A DNA stretch of 64,000 nt, from contig NZ_FZQR01000004.1 of assembly GCF_900199455.1 (NCBI RefSeq), forward strand, positions 496,001 through 560,000, written 5' to 3'. Position numbers and translations under genes: made by a program. Positions within the stretch are counted from its first letter, which is position 1. The number at the start of each line of letters is the position of its first letter. Origin of the DNA: Mesorhizobium carmichaelinearum. Its GTDB lineage: Bacteria > Pseudomonadota > Alphaproteobacteria > Rhizobiales > Rhizobiaceae. The notes beneath the pieces were generated by a model. It was not told the origin of the DNA, ran no database searches, and worked only from the letters and a program-made list of their open reading frames with translations. Shown here in pieces: positions 19,150 to 29,088 of the stretch.

Positions 19150-19587
19150 ATGGCTCTCAATCTCCTAAAACTGTGCGTCGGCTGCGACAGCGTCGAGGAT
19201 CTCGAGGAATGGATCGAGTTCCGTCTCGACGAACGGCGCCGCGCCGGGGAACCTGCCGAACACTGGCACACCACCCGCATGGTGCCGACGCGCGGTGCCG
19301 AAATCACCGATGGCGGGTCGCTCTACTGGGTGATCAAGGGCAATGTGCAATGCCGCCAGCTGATCACCGAGATCCGGCCGTTCACCGACGACGAGGGCAT
19401 CGGCCGCTGCCACCTGATGCTCGATCCGCAAGTCGTGCGCACCGACTGGCAGCCGCGCCGGGCTTTCCAGGGCTGGCGCTATCTGAAACCGTCGGATGCG
19501 CCGACCGATCTCGGCAAGGGCAAGGCCGGGCTGGTCGAGATGCCGCCGAAACTCAGGCGCGAGCTTGCCGATCTCGGCTTGCTGTAG
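19150..19587 (+). CDS. DUF1489 family protein
   Basis: 145 residues, soluble. NLLKLCVGCDSVEDLEEW at the start, HTTRMVPTR, GSLYWVIKGNVQCRQ and AFQGWRYL are the DUF1489 pattern found widely in alphaproteobacteria. Function unknown. It lies 70 bp after sdaA on the same strand. Confidence 0.87.
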   Translation: MALNLLKLCVGCDSVEDLEEWIEFRLDERRRAGEPAEHWHTTRMVPTRGAEITDGGSLYWVIKGNVQCRQLITEIRPFTDDEGIGRCHLMLDPQVVRTDWQPRRAFQGWRYLKPSDAPTDLGKGKAGLVEMPPKLRRELADLGLL

Positions 19588-19862
19588 GCCATCGCGCGGA
19601 CGCGTTGCCTGTTTTGACGTGGGCTTTCTGGCCCTCCATCTTGCTCCGCGCTGGACTTGCAAGCGGCTCGACAACGCCACATCTTGAAATCCATGCGCAA
19701 TGAAAAGCTGTCGAAGCCGACAAGGACAGCGGGGTTGGAGAGCCATCCCCCACGGCGATCCTCTTCCTGTCCGGGTGAAGGCCATCATTCCGGCGCAGAA
19801 AAAGTGTTTGTTGGCATCACGCGGCTGTCCAAACGGACAGGGTATCTGCGGGGCGGTGGGAA
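19588..19862. other. 275-bp intergenic region with one small hairpin
   Basis: No supported gene. CTGTCC-AAAC-GGACAG (19825-19840) is a perfect 6-bp stem 23 bases before the start of the J-domain gene; no T-run follows. Several short frames cross the region but have neither a ribosome-binding site nor a recognisable product. Confidence 0.4.
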
Positions 19863-20564
19863 ATGTTAGGCGCAATTATCGGTCTGGTCGCATTGCTGCT
19901 GGTGCTCATGGGCGTAGCCTCGGCCTTTTTGCGGGCTGATCCGGCCCGGCTTGCAAGCGGGATGAGAACACTCGGGCCGATCTTGCTGGCGCTGGTGGGC
20001 GGCGCCGTGCTTCTGGTTGGTCGAAGCGGAATCGGCGGCATCATGCTGTTCGTGGCGATCGGCTGGTACGCCGCAACGCGCGCGAACCGGCCCGATGTCA
20101 GGCCGGCGCCGGGAAAACGCTCAACGGTGCGGACGGCAGCGCTCGAAATGGAGCTGGATCACAATACGGGCGGCCTCGAAGGACTGGTCCTGGCCGGTCG
20201 CCATGATGGCAAGATGCTTGGCGCGATGGGCCTTGCGGAGCTGCAGCATCTCTACCGCGAACTCTCCGGCGACGCGGAGAGCCGCCAGTTGCTAGAGACG
20301 TATCTTGACGGCAGATTTCCCGTCTGGCGCAAAAACACTGAGACGAACGGTGGCGAAGGGCTGGGTGTTGCGCCAGGTTCGGGCGCCATGACTAAGGAGG
20401 AGGCCTACAAGGTCCTTGGTCTTGAAGCGGGGGCCGCCGCGGCGGATGTCCGCAAGGCGCACCGCCGCTTGATGCAGCGCCTGCACCCCGATATCGGCGG
20501 CACGTCTTTCCTGGCGGCGCGAATCAACGAAGCCAAGGACGTCTTGCTCTCCAATCACAACTAG
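19863..20564 (+). CDS. Membrane-anchored J-domain protein (DnaJ-like)
   Basis: 233 residues. An N-terminal helix (about 3-23) and two further hydrophobic segments (about 37-72) anchor it in the membrane. A truncated J domain occupies the last 60 residues (EEAYKVLGLEAGAAAADVRKAHRRLMQRLHPDIGG), with the HPD motif that stimulates DnaK ATPase. The layout, with membrane helices first and J domain last, recalls DjlA- and TIM14-like cochaperones of alphaproteobacteria. The client is unknown. Confidence 0.85.
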   Translation: MLGAIIGLVALLLVLMGVASAFLRADPARLASGMRTLGPILLALVGGAVLLVGRSGIGGIMLFVAIGWYAATRANRPDVRPAPGKRSTVRTAALEMELDHNTGGLEGLVLAGRHDGKMLGAMGLAELQHLYRELSGDAESRQLLETYLDGRFPVWRKNTETNGGEGLGVAPGSGAMTKEEAYKVLGLEAGAAAADVRKAHRRLMQRLHPDIGGTSFLAARINEAKDVLLSNHN

Positions 20565-20610
20565 TCTCCTTCGACGCAGAATTTTTCCGGGAGATCGCTT
20601 CCACGCCGTC

Positions 20611-22050
20611 CTACTGCTGGACGGCGAAGCACTCGATTTTCTTCTTCTTCAAAGCGGTGCAGGCCTTCCAGGCGGCGTCCTTCGAACCAAAGCCGCCGAA
20701 GCGGGCGCGGTAATAGGTGACGCCGTCCTTGTCGAAGGCGACGGTGAAGCCGGCGGCAGCCGCCAGCACCTTCGGCGCCTGCTTGGTGGTCTTGTCGAGG
20801 AATGCCTGGGCTTCCGACTGTTTTGGCGAGGACGCAACCTGGATCGCCCAGCCCGACGGCACCGAAGCGGTGTTGACCGGATCGACGGTCGGCGTCGGCT
20901 CAGCAGCCGGTGCCGGCTCGGCATAGGCGGCCACGACCTGTGCCGTGGCGACCTTGGGCGCGGCGACAATGACCGTCTTCACCTTCTTTGCCGGGACAAC
21001 CAGTTTGGGTGCTTCGGCCTCGGCGCTCTCTTCGTCATCACCCTGCGCAACAGTCGCGTCTTCGGCAACGGATGTGTCGTCGGCGCTGGCCACCGCCACC
21101 GGCTTGTCGTCCGGGGTCGGCGCGTCGTGCTTGGGCAGGAGAACCTTGGCAAGGGCCTTGATCGGGTTGCTGCTGTCGGCCTTGGCAACCAGATCGCCGC
21201 CGCCGCGGGTCGAGGCCCTCGGCATGTAGGTGTTGATCAGCGATGCCATCTGGTTGTCGCGGCTGCCACCCGACGTGCCGCCCATGACAACGGCAACAAG
21301 GCGGCGGTTGCCGTCGGATACGGACGAAACAAGGTTGAAGCCGGAGGCGCGGGTATAGCCGGTCTTGATGCCGTCGACGCCCTTGATGCGGCCGAGCAGA
21401 CGGTTGTGGCCGTTGATGCGCTGGCGTCCGTAGAGAAAGGAGCGCTGCGAGAAATAACCATAGTACTGGGGAAAATGCTCTCTGAGCGCGATGCCGAGCG
21501 TCGCCATATCGCGCGCGGTGGTGAACTGGCCGGGGTCGGGCAGGCCGTTGGCATTGCGGAAGACGGTGCCGTTCATGCCGAGCTGCCGCGCCTTGGCGGT
21601 CATCATGCGGGCAAAAGTCGTTTCATCGCCGCCAAGCATTTCGCCGAGCGCGGTGGCCGAGTCGTTCGCAGACTTGGTGACGATCGACAGGATCGCGGTT
21701 TCGACCGTGACCGAACCGCCCGGCTTCACGCCGAGTTTCGTCGGCGCCTCGGCGGAGGCGTGAGCCGAAAACACGACCGGCGAATTCCTGCTGATCTTGC
21801 CCTTCGCCATGGCTTCGAAGGTCAGATAAAGCGTCATCATCTTGGTCAGCGACGCCGGATAGCGCCTGCCATTGGCATCCACGGAATACAGCACCTTGCC
21901 CGTCTTGGCGTCCACGACAATAGCTGCCTGCCGCGCTGCCAGTGAGGAGGCAACGTCGGCGCAAACGAACGTCAACGCCAGGGCGAAGACCATGATCGCT
22001 TTGAGAGGGGAGGTGGATTTGGAAACGATGCCCAACAACGCCTTACGCAC
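20611..22050 (-). CDS. D-alanyl-D-alanine carboxypeptidase with C-terminal SPOR domain
   Basis: 479 residues from GTG 22050, preceded by AAGGGAAA; a longer frame to 22116 lacks a ribosome-binding site. A signal peptide (about residues 12-36) is followed by a serine peptidase S11 domain with SLTK, SAN and KTG catalytic motifs. A Pro/Ala/Glu-rich linker of about 130 residues leads to a SPOR domain (about residues 400-479) that would bind denuded septal peptidoglycan. It trims the terminal D-Ala of pentapeptides in the periplasm, probably near the division site. Confidence 0.93.
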   Translation of the reverse strand: MRKALLGIVSKSTSPLKAIMVFALALTFVCADVASSLAARQAAIVVDAKTGKVLYSVDANGRRYPASLTKMMTLYLTFEAMAKGKISRNSPVVFSAHASAEAPTKLGVKPGGSVTVETAILSIVTKSANDSATALGEMLGGDETTFARMMTAKARQLGMNGTVFRNANGLPDPGQFTTARDMATLGIALREHFPQYYGYFSQRSFLYGRQRINGHNRLLGRIKGVDGIKTGYTRASGFNLVSSVSDGNRRLVAVVMGGTSGGSRDNQMASLINTYMPRASTRGGGDLVAKADSSNPIKALAKVLLPKHDAPTPDDKPVAVASADDTSVAEDATVAQGDDEESAEAEAPKLVVPAKKVKTVIVAAPKVATAQVVAAYAEPAPAAEPTPTVDPVNTASVPSGWAIQVASSPKQSEAQAFLDKTTKQAPKVLAAAAGFTVAFDKDGVTYYRARFGGFGSKDAAWKACTALKKKKIECFAVQQ

Positions 22051-22247
22051 TGATATTTCCCTTGAATTCTTCGTTGCGTTGGAGGCGGCAAAGGGTCCTG
22101 CCTCACTTCCAGCCAAACTAGCGGGGCAGCGTTACCAATCCGTTTATGGTAACCGCCGCGTTCACCATTTTCTTCGGGCTTGAAACGCACTTTATTTGAT
22201 TTTTAGCCATTGCCTGCGCAGGCGGGGCTCCGCACGCCGGCGAAATG

Positions 22248-22289
22248 TTGACTTTTGTGCGGCGCACAATATACTCTAGTGCATTGCAC
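22248..22289 (+). promoter_or_regulatory. Phasin promoter with two TGC/GCA palindromes
   Basis: TTGACT (22248-22253), a 16-bp spacer and TATACT (22270-22275) form a strong sigma70-type promoter. The spacer holds a perfect palindrome TTGTGC-GGC-GCACAA (22255-22269). A second, GTGCA-T-TGCAC, sits at 22279-22289, near the expected transcription start. TGC...GCA palindromes are the kind of site bound by PhaR-type repressors of phasin genes; that assignment is inference. Confidence 0.6.
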
Positions 22290-22336
22290 AAGGGCGCCCC
22301 GAAGAAGGACGCCTCAACCGTCAAGGGAATCGCGAA

Positions 22337-22666
22337 ATGACCCAGACCTATGAGGACTTCAGCAAATACGGCAAGGAATTCGCCGACACCGGATTGAAGA
22401 GCTTCGCTTCGCTCTCCAAGGGCGCCCAGGCGATCGCCACTGAGGCCGGTGAATACACCAAGAAGAGCTTTGAGGCTGGCAGCGCCGCCGTCGAGAAGCT
22501 GTTTTCGGCCAAGTCGCTGGACAAGGCGATCGAGATTCAGTCCGATTATGCCAAGCAGTCCTACGAGGCGTTCGTCGCCGAGGCCACCAAGATCGGCGAC
22601 CTCTATGCCGAACTCGCCAAGGAAGCCTATAAGCCGTTCGAATCGATCGTTGCCAAGGCGAAGTAA
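22337..22666 (+). CDS. Phasin family protein
   Basis: 109 residues, almost all predicted amphipathic helix, rich in Ala, Lys and Glu, with no Cys. The repeated pattern (SYEAFVAEATKIGDLYAELAKEAYKPFE near the end) matches short alphaproteobacterial phasins, which coat polyhydroxyalkanoate granules. AAGGGAA precedes ATG 22337, and a strong promoter and terminator flank the gene, so it is transcribed alone, probably at high level. No other phb gene is in the window. Confidence 0.85.
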   Translation: MTQTYEDFSKYGKEFADTGLKSFASLSKGAQAIATEAGEYTKKSFEAGSAAVEKLFSAKSLDKAIEIQSDYAKQSYEAFVAEATKIGDLYAELAKEAYKPFESIVAKAK

Positions 22667-22710
22667 TTTCGCCCGACAGTTTCAGATTCGGCCCTTTGGG
22701 CCCGGGACAG

Positions 22711-22742
22711 AACCCGGTCGCGGAAACGCGGCCGGGTTTTTT
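22711..22742 (+). terminator. Rho-independent terminator after the phasin gene
   Basis: A 12-bp stem AACCCGGTCGCG / CGCGGCCGGGTT (one G-T wobble) with a GAAA tetraloop is followed by TTTTTT. It lies 45 bp downstream of the phasin stop. Confidence 0.9.
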
Positions 22743-22903
22743 CATGCCAATTTCCGATCTGGAGCCGCGTTGCGCTTCACGATTGCGAAAATCCGCCAAG
22801 TTGGTCACCTAGCCATATTGTCAGCTAACCAGAAGGGCTTAAAATCGTCCATCGAACACCTACATGTCGAACTCGCATGAGGATTCGAAAGAGGCAGGAT
22901 TAC

Positions 22904-23272
22904 GTGACGATCGGTTTGACTGCCACGAGACAAGTGGCGCGGATGCAAAACGGCAGCGGCGACGGCAATGAAGCCGGCCGCGGGACGGCCGTCATCACGC
23001 GCACCAAAACCAAAACCAAGAAGCCCAGCCTTTACCGGGTCCTCATCCTCAACGACGACTACACTCCGATGGAGTTCGTGGTTCACGTGCTGGAGCGTTT
23101 TTTCCAGAAGGACCGCGAAGCCGCCACACGCATCATGCTTCATGTTCACAATCATGGAGTGGGCGAGTGCGGGGTCTATACATTCGAGGTGGCCGAGACC
23201 AAAGTGTCTCAGGTCATGGATTTCGCCCGACAGAATCAGCATCCGCTGCAATGCGTGATGGAGAAGAAGTGA
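22904..23272 (+). CDS. clpS: ATP-dependent Clp protease adaptor ClpS
   Basis: 122 residues from GTG 22904, which has GAGGCAGG upstream; ATG 22877 and ATG 22943 are in-frame alternatives. [48 protein letters not shown] and the end MEKK are typical ClpS. It binds the ClpA N-domain and delivers N-degron substrates. Starts are uncertain because the first 30 residues are not conserved. clpA follows after 6 bases, so the pair is an operon. Confidence 0.95.
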   Translation: MTIGLTATRQVARMQNGSGDGNEAGRGTAVITRTKTKTKKPSLYRVLILNDDYTPMEFVVHVLERFFQKDREAATRIMLHVHNHGVGECGVYTFEVAETKVSQVMDFARQNQHPLQCVMEKK

Positions 23273-23278
23273 GGTAAC

Positions 23279-25747
23279 ATGCCGGCTTTCTCCCAAGGCC
23301 TGGAAAAGGCGCTTCACCAGGCGCTGACGCTCGCCAATGAGCGGCACCACGAATACGCAACCCTTGAACACCTGCTGCTCGCGTTGATCGACGACACTGA
23401 GGCGGCCGCCGTCATGCGCGCCTGCAATGTCGATCTCGATGAGCTCAAGCACACTGTTCTCACCTATATCGACACCGAGCTCGACAATCTCGTCACCGGC
23501 TACGATGAGGATTCCAAGCCGACCGCCGGCTTCCAGCGCGTCATCCAGCGCGCGGTGATCCATGTGCAGTCGTCTGGCCGTGAGGAAGTCTCGGGCGCCA
23601 ATGTGCTCGTCGCGATCTTCGCCGAGCGCGAGAGCCACGCCGCCTATTTCCTGCAGGAACAGCAGATGACCCGCTACGACGCGGTCAACTACATCTCGCA
23701 CGGCATCGCCAAGCGCCCCGGTGCGTCGGAGACGCGTTCGCCGCGCGGCGCCGATGACGAGCAGGGCGGCCAGAACGGCGCCGAGCCGCAAGAGGAAGGC
23801 GGCAAGAAAAAGCAGCAGCAGGATGCGCTGACGGCTTATTGCGTCAACCTCAACAACAAGGCCAAGGCCGGCAAGATCGATCCGCTGATCGGCCGCGAGT
23901 CGGAGATCAACCGCACCATCCAGGTGCTGTGTCGCCGCTCCAAGAACAACCCGCTCTATGTGGGTGATCCCGGCGTCGGCAAGACGGCGATCGCTGAAGG
24001 CTTGGCCAAGCGCATTGTCGAGGGCGACGTTCCCGAGGTGCTGCACAACGCCACCATCTTCGCGCTCGACATGGGCACGTTGCTGGCCGGCACGCGCTAC
24101 CGCGGCGATTTCGAGGAACGGCTGAAGCAGGTCGTCAAGGAACTCGAGGACTATCCCGGCGCGGTTCTGTTCATCGATGAGATCCACACGGTGATCGGTG
24201 CGGGTGCGACATCAGGCGGCGCCATGGACGCGTCGAACCTGTTGAAGCCGGCCTTGTCGTCGGGTGCGATCCGCTGCATCGGCTCGACCACCTACAAGGA
24301 ATTCCGCCAGTTCTTCGAGAAGGATCGCGCTCTGGTGCGGCGCTTCCAGAAGATCGACGTCAACGAGCCGACCATCGAGGACGCCATCGAGATCATGAAG
24401 GGCCTCAAGCCCTATTATGAGGAATTCCACAAGGTGAAGTTCACCAACGAGGCGATCAAGGCTTCGGTGGAACTGTCGGCGCGCTACATCAACGACCGCA
24501 AGCTGCCGGACAAGGCGATCGACGTGATCGACGAGACCGGCGCCTCGCAGATGCTCGTGCCGGAAGCCAAGCGCAAGAAGACCATTGGTATCAAGGAGAT
24601 CGAGGCAACGATCGCCACCATGGCGCGCATTCCGCCGAAGACGGTTTCGGCCGATGACGAGAAGGTGCTGCAGGGCCTCGACATCGAGCTGAAGCGCGTC
24701 GTCTATGGTCAGGACACCGCGATCACCGCGCTGACCTCGGCGATCAAGCTGGCCCGTGCCGGCCTGCGCGAACCGGAAAAGCCGATCGGCTCGTATCTGT
24801 TCTCGGGTCCGACCGGCGTCGGCAAGACCGAAGTCGCCAAGCAACTCGCCGCCTCGCTTGGCGTCGAGCTGATCCGCTTCGACATGTCGGAGTATATGGA
24901 ACGCCACACCGTTTCGCGGCTGATCGGCGCGCCTCCCGGCTATGTCGGATTCGACCAGGGCGGCCTGTTGACCGACGGTGTCGACCAGCATCCGCACTGC
25001 GTGCTGTTGCTGGACGAGGTCGAGAAGGCACATCCGGACCTGTTCAACATCCTGTTGCAGGTGATGGACCACGGCAAGCTGACCGACCACAACGGCAAGC
25101 AGATCGACTTCCGCAATGTCATCCTGATCATGACCACCAATGCGGGCGCATCCGATGCGCAGCGCGCGGCGATCGGTTTCGGTTCGACCAAGCGCGAAGG
25201 CGACGATGTCGAGGCGATCAACCGGCTGTTCACGCCGGAGTTCCGCAACCGTCTCGATGCGATCATCCCGTTCGGCTCGCTGCCGGTGCCGGTCATCCAT
25301 CAGGTGGTGCAGAAGTTCGTCATGCAGCTCGAGGCGCAGCTCTCCGAGCGTGGCGTCACCTTCGACCTGTCGCCGGATGCGATCGCTTGGCTCGCCGACA
25401 AGGGCTATGACGAGCGCATGGGCGCGCGGCCGCTCGGCCGTGTGATCCAGGAGCACATCAAGAAGCCGTTGGCCGACGAGGTGCTGTTCGGCAAGCTCAA
25501 GAAGGGCGGCACGGTGCGCGTCACCGTCGAGAAGAAGGAAACCGGCGAGACCGGCCTGAAACTCGAATCGCTGGCCGACGAGGCGCCGGTGAAGCCGAAG
25601 AAGGAAGAGCCGGAAGACGCGCCGAAGCCGCCCAAGGCCGTGGCCAAGAAGCCTGCCGCGAAGAAGATCGTGGCGCAGAAGCCCGAGCCCAAGGGCAAGG
25701 ACGGCGGCAAGCGCAGCCTGGTCCCGCAACTGCCCCGCAAGGGCTGA
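23279..25747 (+). CDS. clpA: ATP-dependent Clp protease ATP-binding subunit ClpA
   Basis: 822 residues. Clp N-domain (about 1-145), a charged linker (about 150-185), then two AAA+ modules with Walker A GDPGVGKT and GPTGVGKT and Walker B LFIDEIHT and [12 protein letters not shown]. The C-terminal tail of about 60 residues is unusually rich in Lys, Pro, Ala and Glu, an extension beyond E. coli ClpA (758). It unfolds proteins for ClpP degradation. Terminated by a strong hairpin 15 bp downstream. Confidence 0.97.
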   Translation: MPAFSQGLEKALHQALTLANERHHEYATLEHLLLALIDDTEAAAVMRACNVDLDELKHTVLTYIDTELDNLVTGYDEDSKPTAGFQRVIQRAVIHVQSSGREEVSGANVLVAIFAERESHAAYFLQEQQMTRYDAVNYISHGIAKRPGASETRSPRGADDEQGGQNGAEPQEEGGKKKQQQDALTAYCVNLNNKAKAGKIDPLIGRESEINRTIQVLCRRSKNNPLYVGDPGVGKTAIAEGLAKRIVEGDVPEVLHNATIFALDMGTLLAGTRYRGDFEERLKQVVKELEDYPGAVLFIDEIHTVIGAGATSGGAMDASNLLKPALSSGAIRCIGSTTYKEFRQFFEKDRALVRRFQKIDVNEPTIEDAIEIMKGLKPYYEEFHKVKFTNEAIKASVELSARYINDRKLPDKAIDVIDETGASQMLVPEAKRKKTIGIKEIEATIATMARIPPKTVSADDEKVLQGLDIELKRVVYGQDTAITALTSAIKLARAGLREPEKPIGSYLFSGPTGVGKTEVAKQLAASLGVELIRFDMSEYMERHTVSRLIGAPPGYVGFDQGGLLTDGVDQHPHCVLLLDEVEKAHPDLFNILLQVMDHGKLTDHNGKQIDFRNVILIMTTNAGASDAQRAAIGFGSTKREGDDVEAINRLFTPEFRNRLDAIIPFGSLPVPVIHQVVQKFVMQLEAQLSERGVTFDLSPDAIAWLADKGYDERMGARPLGRVIQEHIKKPLADEVLFGKLKKGGTVRVTVEKKETGETGLKLESLADEAPVKPKKEEPEDAPKPPKAVAKKPAAKKIVAQKPEPKGKDGGKRSLVPQLPRKG

Positions 25748-25761
25748 TCGGCACTCACTCG

Positions 25762-25787
25762 AAAAAGCCCCGGAAACGGGGCTTTTT
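25762..25787 (+). terminator. Rho-independent terminator after clpA
   Basis: AAAAAGCCCCG-GAAA-CGGGGCTTTTT, a perfect 11-bp stem with a GAAA loop and T-run. Because the stem starts with A's, it can work in both directions and may also stop minus-strand transcripts from the HIT gene. Confidence 0.92.
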
Positions 25788-25938
25788 CATTTGGGCAACA
25801 GGGTGGCTATGGCCAGTCGATCCTCAGCCCTGAACAGTGCGCGCATGTGATCCGCCAGCGGCTGATGCGAGGTGGCACCCAGCAGAGCTGCTTGCTCAAG
25901 GCGCAGCCTTTCTTCCAGTCCGCGAAACGAGGTGCGGG

Positions 25939-26367
25939 TCAGCTTCCGAGTGCTGCCCGAATTTTCCCGGCGTTCTCGGTCAACACTTCAGGCTTTTCCA
26001 TCGCGCCCGTGTGTGGCTTCAACGGAATGCCGTCGAAGCGTGGGATGACATGGACATGCAGGTGATAGACCGTCTGCCCGGAGGCCGGCTCGTTGAACTG
26101 CAGGACGGTGACGCCGTCGGCATTGAGCGCCTTCTTCACTGCCAGAGCCACTTTCTGGACAACCGTGAAAAGCGGGCCGAAGGTCGACGGGTTGGCGTCG
26201 AGCAGATTGCGCGACGGGGCTTTAGGCACCACCAGCGTATGGCCCGGCCCTTGCGGCATCACATCCATGAAAGCCACGACGGCGTCGTCTTCATAAACGC
26301 GGTGCGAAGGAATTTCTCCACGCAGGATTTTCGCGAAGATGTTGTCGGTGTCATAGGCGGCAGTCAT
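25939..26367 (-). CDS. HIT family nucleotide-binding protein
   Basis: 142 residues from ATG 26367 (MTAAYDTDNIFAKILRGEIPS). The histidine triad HLHVHV is at about residues 94-99, within a YHLHVHVIPRFDG context. This fits Hint-type HIT proteins, which hydrolyse nucleoside phosphoramidates or dinucleotides. Upstream in-frame sequence is not HIT-like, so the shorter start is chosen. First of two minus-strand genes after clpA. Confidence 0.9.
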   Translation of the reverse strand: MTAAYDTDNIFAKILRGEIPSHRVYEDDAVVAFMDVMPQGPGHTLVVPKAPSRNLLDANPSTFGPLFTVVQKVALAVKKALNADGVTVLQFNEPASGQTVYHLHVHVIPRFDGIPLKPHTGAMEKPEVLTENAGKIRAALGS

Positions 26368-26473
26368 GGCGAACGCTCCGGATTGTGCCTCGCGTCTCGT
26401 GTAGCGAAGCTCTTCCGGAGCGGCAAGACGATGTGGCGGGCGATCTGGCGAGATCGGCCATGCCAAAGACCTG

Positions 26474-27688
26474 CTATTCCTCGAGATCCTTGCGAAACGG
26501 GGTATGTTCTTCCAGATATTCCCCCATTCGCTCTACCTCGTGCCGCTCGCGCTTGAGGTAATCGGCCACGGCATTGCGCAGGCCGGGGTGCGAAATGTAG
26601 TGGGCGGAATGCATGGTCACCGGCCGGTAGCCGCGTGCCAGCTTGTGCTCGCCCTGCGCGCCCGCCTCGACCACCTTCAGCTTACGTTCGATGGCGAAGT
26701 CGATGGCCTGATGGTAGCAGACCTCGAAATGCAGGAAGGGGTGATCCTCGATGCAGCCCCAGTTGCGGCCGTAGAGCGCGTCGGAGCCGATGAAATTGAT
26801 GGCACCGGCAATGTAGCGCCCGTTGCGTTTGGCCATCACCAGCAGGATATCGTCCGCCATGCGCTCGCCGATCAGCGAGAAGAACTTGCGGTTCAGATAG
26901 GGGCGGCCCCATTTGCGGCTGCCGGTGTCCATGTAGAAGGCGAAGAAGTCGTCCCAGGCCTTTTCGGTCAGGTCGTTGCCGGTCAGCCAATCGATGGTGA
27001 TGCCATCGGCAAGCGCCTCGCGCCGTTCCTTCTTCATCGCCTTGCGCTTGCGCGAGGCAAGCGTGGCGAGGAAGTCGTCATAGGTTGAAAAGCCTTCGTT
27101 GAAGAAGTGGAATTGCTGGTCAGTGCGATGCAGGAAGCCCGCGGCCTCCAGCGTCGCAACGTCGCTTTCCCTGGCGAAGGTGACATGCGCCGAGGACACG
27201 CCAAGCTTGTCGGTCACCACTTTGAGGCCGGCAGCAAGCCCGGCTTTCACCGCATCCGGATCCTCGCCCTTGCCGACCAGCAGGCGAGGGCCGGTGACGG
27301 GCGTGAACGGCACGGCGCATTGCAGTTTCGGGTAATAGCGACCGCCGGCGCGCTCGAAGGCATCCGACCAGCCGTGGTCGAACACATATTCGCCCTGGCT
27401 GTGCGACTTGAGATAGCAGGGGACGGCACCCAGAAGCCTGCCGTCCGCGGTCTCCAGCCGCAAATGATGTCCCTGCCAGCCGGTGCGTCGCACGGCGCAT
27501 CCGGAATCTTCCAAGGCACTCAAAAAAGCGAATGAAACGAGCGGGTTATAGCCATTTTCCGCATCGCCGCGCGTGGTGCCGGCAAAGCCGTTCCATTCAT
27601 CGCAGGTGAACGCGCCGATGCCCGCGGCGATGTGGATCGAATAGTCCGCATTTGCTGTTTGCCCGTCGCCATCGTCGCCCTGATCCAT
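26474..27688 (-). CDS. COG3146/DUF482 GNAT-like protein
   Basis: 404 residues. NPLVSFAFLSALEDSGCA, LGAVPCYLKSHSQGEYVFDHGWSDAF, RKRKAMKKERREAL and the C-terminal VEAGAQGEHKLARGYRP are the COG3146 pattern. The fold is that of peptidoglycan-branching (FemABX-like) acetyltransferases, but the substrate is not established. It is 106 bp upstream of the HIT gene on the same strand. Confidence 0.85.
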   Translation of the reverse strand: MDQGDDGDGQTANADYSIHIAAGIGAFTCDEWNGFAGTTRGDAENGYNPLVSFAFLSALEDSGCAVRRTGWQGHHLRLETADGRLLGAVPCYLKSHSQGEYVFDHGWSDAFERAGGRYYPKLQCAVPFTPVTGPRLLVGKGEDPDAVKAGLAAGLKVVTDKLGVSSAHVTFARESDVATLEAAGFLHRTDQQFHFFNEGFSTYDDFLATLASRKRKAMKKERREALADGITIDWLTGNDLTEKAWDDFFAFYMDTGSRKWGRPYLNRKFFSLIGERMADDILLVMAKRNGRYIAGAINFIGSDALYGRNWGCIEDHPFLHFEVCYHQAIDFAIERKLKVVEAGAQGEHKLARGYRPVTMHSAHYISHPGLRNAVADYLKRERHEVERMGEYLEEHTPFRKDLEE

Positions 27689-27743
27689 GAGGCTTATTTA
27701 AGCTCCATCCGGGCCGCTACAAGTCACGTTTCAGACACTCCGC

Positions 27744-28472
27744 TCAGGCGACTTTGACCAAGTCGGGTTCGAAGCCCTCGAATGTCATCTGATCGGCATA
27801 TTTGATGGTCAGGTCGATCGCCGGCTGATCATGCACCGTCCAGGTGATGACAGGCATTTTGAGCTTTTCACGCACGAAGCTGACGAACGGGTTCGGCAAG
27901 TCGCCGGCCGCGTAGGAGGTGAAGGAGAGTTCGTGCGCCAGCATGGAAAAATGCGCTTCGATCAGCTTGAGGTCCTTGCCGTAGGCGGTCAAGCCAGCGG
28001 GAATGCCGGGCGCATGTTTCGGGAAATCGCGGATGAGCCAGTGATCGAACGACATGATCGCCGCTTTGCCCTTGTAGCGCTTGAGCATCTTGCCGACGCG
28101 CGCCACCAGGCCTTCGTCACGGCCGGGAATCCCTTTCAATTCGACAACCATGGGCACGCGGCCATCGACGAGATCGAGCGCTTCCTGCAGCGTCGGCAGC
28201 TGGTCGGATGTGCCGCCAACCTTGAGTGCGGTCAATTCGGCCGCGCTGCGCTGCCAGACGAAACCGTCCTGTCCGGTCAGCCGTTTCAGATCGTCATCAT
28301 GGATGATTATGGGAACGCCATCCGACGACAGATGCACGTCGCATTCGATGGCGTAGCCGCGTTCGGCCGCCGCAGCGAAGGCGGAAAGCGTGTTTTCCCA
28401 GCGCGTCTTGTTCATGTCGTGGAAGCCGCGATGGGCAACGGGCCGGGCGGTCAGCCAGGAGAGGTCGGTCAT
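27744..28472 (-). CDS. Glycerophosphodiester phosphodiesterase family protein
   Basis: 242 residues from ATG 28472. AHRGFHD supplies the catalytic His, ECDVHLSSDGVPIIIHDDDLKRLTG supplies Glu and the second His, and VVELKGI follows. The family cleaves glycerophosphodiesters into glycerol-3-phosphate and an alcohol. No signal peptide, so it is cytoplasmic, as UgpQ. It starts 14 bp after the ridA-like gene on the same strand. Confidence 0.9.
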   Translation of the reverse strand: MTDLSWLTARPVAHRGFHDMNKTRWENTLSAFAAAAERGYAIECDVHLSSDGVPIIIHDDDLKRLTGQDGFVWQRSAAELTALKVGGTSDQLPTLQEALDLVDGRVPMVVELKGIPGRDEGLVARVGKMLKRYKGKAAIMSFDHWLIRDFPKHAPGIPAGLTAYGKDLKLIEAHFSMLAHELSFTSYAAGDLPNPFVSFVREKLKMPVITWTVHDQPAIDLTIKYADQMTFEGFEPDLVKVA

Positions 28473-28485
28473 GTCAGGCCTTCGC

Positions 28486-28950
28486 TCATTCGACTTCGAA
28501 GATCGCTTCGATTTCCACTGCGGCATTAAGCGGCAGCGAGGCGGTGCCGACGGCGGAGCGGGCGTGCTTGCCGCGCTCGCCGAGGGCAGCGACCAGGAAA
28601 TCCGAGGCGCCGTTGGCAACGAGATGCTGCTCGACAAAGTCGGCCGCGGAGGCGACGAAGACGGTGATCTTCACAAGCCTGCTAATCTTCTCGAGGTCGC
28701 CCAGTGCCGCCTTGGCCTGCGCCAGAATGTTGATCGCGCAGTATTTTGCCGCCTCCTTGCCGCTTGCCGTGTCGACGTCGCGGCCAAGCAGGCCGCTCGC
28801 CTGCAGTTTGCCGTCCTTGAGCGGCAATTGCCCGGCGGTGAACAGCAAATTGCCGGTCCTGCAATAGGGCACGTAATTGGCGGCGGGTGCGGCGGCGACG
28901 GGAAGCGTCACGCCGAGATCACTTAGCCGCTTTTCGATTGTTTCACTCAT
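28486..28950 (-). CDS. RidA family (YjgF/YER057c) protein
   Basis: 154 residues. LLFTAGQLPLKDGKL and the C-terminal ARSAVGTASLPLNAAVEIEAIF contain the Arg that binds the imine carboxylate in active RidA proteins. RidA hydrolyses reactive enamines and imines made by PLP enzymes such as serine/threonine dehydratase. The length matches the YjgF-like subgroup of about 150 residues. Upstream of the GDPD gene in a two-gene operon, divergent from eipB. Confidence 0.9.
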   Translation of the reverse strand: MSETIEKRLSDLGVTLPVAAAPAANYVPYCRTGNLLFTAGQLPLKDGKLQASGLLGRDVDTASGKEAAKYCAINILAQAKAALGDLEKISRLVKITVFVASAADFVEQHLVANGASDFLVAALGERGKHARSAVGTASLPLNAAVEIEAIFEVE

Positions 28951-29088
28951 TGCTTTTCCCTATTGCTGGAAGGCGCCGCGCTGGCGGGGCCGAAATTGCT
29001 ATTTTTGCCTCGCTTCCGCCACGACTTTTTTTAAGCTGGACCATCTTTCCCTGCGGCCTGCCATCAGCCGCGACGATCGGAGTACCTC

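Noticed and set aside
24212..25729. A 505-codon minus-strand frame
   Set aside because: Fully antisense to clpA, with shadow-type composition and no ribosome-binding site.
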